Source: Bugula neritina
Taxonomy: Eukaryota > Bryozoa > Gymnolaemata > Cheilostomatida > Bugulidae
Direction: 5' to 3'
Assembly: GCA_964035545.1 (NCBI GenBank)
Contig: OZ037765.1
Coordinates: forward strand, 23,872,004-23,936,003
Length of the DNA stretch: 64,000 nt
This document shows positions 63,540 to 64,000 of this stretch, piece after piece. The notes under the pieces were generated by a model, which saw only the letters and a list, made by a program, of their open reading frames with translations, did no database searches and was not told the DNA's origin. The position numbers and the translations under genes are program-made. How positions within the stretch are numbered: position 1 is the first letter of the stretch; each line of letters begins with the position of its first letter.

Positions 63540-64000
63540 CTGTCACAGACATAACGGTAACACATTAGTTAATAAACATGCATAGGCGTATGTAGCATAG
63601 TTTAGGTGTTGTCAAAGTTTAGTAGACAAAGTGCTAGTCTAGTGCGACACACACTAGTGGTTTGAATCCCACATGGCACCATTGACTAGGTTAGAAAAGG
63701 TATGCAGTCAAAATTTCTCTTGTGCTACTACTTGCAAATGCCAAAATAAAAGAAGGTCATAGTCTTAAAAACTTCCCCCCTTAATGCCAGGTTCTCAAAA
63801 AAGATACAACTGCACACCAATGAGTATATAATAATAATAATAATAATTGATAACTCCAATTTGCTATGCAAGTAATTTATATGAAATTACCTTAAATATA
63901 TGCAATAATGTAAACAACAAATCAGTGCAACTATAATAACTACAAGTATCATGTGGCACTGAATTGGGTTGATTATAAAACACTAAATAAACATTTTTAA
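63540..64000. other. Intron of the coiled-coil membrane gene at window edge
   Basis: Beyond the SINE copy and a short ATA run (63827-63847) I see nothing. The preceding exon of the gene must lie past 64000. Confidence 0.6.
63615..63800 (+). mobile_element. Second copy of the 45.3-kb SINE family, more diverged
   Basis: A tRNA-like head with B-box GGTTTGAATCCC is followed at 63680-63725 by a body that aligns base for base with 45411-45456: both start CATTG, share GTTAG, CAGTCA and AATT, and end in CTTGTGC or CCTGTGC. No target duplication was recognised, so the limits are approximate. Confidence 0.65.

Overview
This window is animal nuclear DNA, AT-rich, with many short exons joined by GT-AG introns and no bacterial gene organisation. 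The protein families (KIF21 kinesin, LSM1, a SERTA-domain protein, von Willebrand factor A plus ShKT domains, a THAP/P-element transposase) point to an invertebrate metazoan. A lophotrochozoan such as a bryozoan or mollusc is my guess, but the sequence does not prove the phylum. I assembled the exon chains by eye from matched splice phases. All four main gene models (KIF21, LSM1, vWA-ShKT, coiled-coil membrane protein) keep an open frame across every junction.

Layout: 1-2.1 kb is noncoding. A small plus-strand SERTA-domain gene has its coding exon at 2090-2320. A complete minus-strand KIF21 kinesin of 32 coding exons runs from 26181 to 3591 (about 1795 residues: motor, coiled-coil stalk, WD40 propeller). 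Its introns hold a 22-bp minisatellite and two non-autonomous DNA transposons with clear terminal inverted repeats. From 26.2 to 33.7 kb there is repeat-rich DNA centred on a plus-strand P-element-like transposon (about 29052-32248). It keeps a partial THAP exon and an intact, spliceable C-terminal transposase region, but the middle has been replaced by a CTA/CTG microsatellite. LSM1 (plus, four exons, 134 residues) follows at 33762-35249.

From 47602 down to 36807 lies a minus-strand gene for a secreted protein of about 954 residues: signal peptide, three vWA domains with intact MIDAS motifs, and six ShKT domains, each in its own symmetric phase-1 exon. From 63539 down to 48251 lies most of another minus-strand gene. 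It encodes a single-pass membrane protein whose ectodomain begins outside the window and whose cytoplasmic part is a coiled coil of more than 1000 residues. This is followed by a globular region that looks like a zinc-metallopeptidase fold in which the active-site glutamate is replaced (HCLAH).

The genes do not form an operon or an obvious shared pathway. KIF21 (microtubule motor) and LSM1 (mRNA decay) are conserved housekeeping genes. The vWA-ShKT and coiled-coil membrane genes are the less-described part. Dispersed elements include a tRNA-derived SINE family with two recognisable copies (45.3 kb, with a 13-bp target-site duplication, and 63.6 kb), a second tRNA-like family (27.4 and 40.5 kb), a tRNA-like fragment at 58.2 kb, and a fold-back MITE at 46.7 kb.
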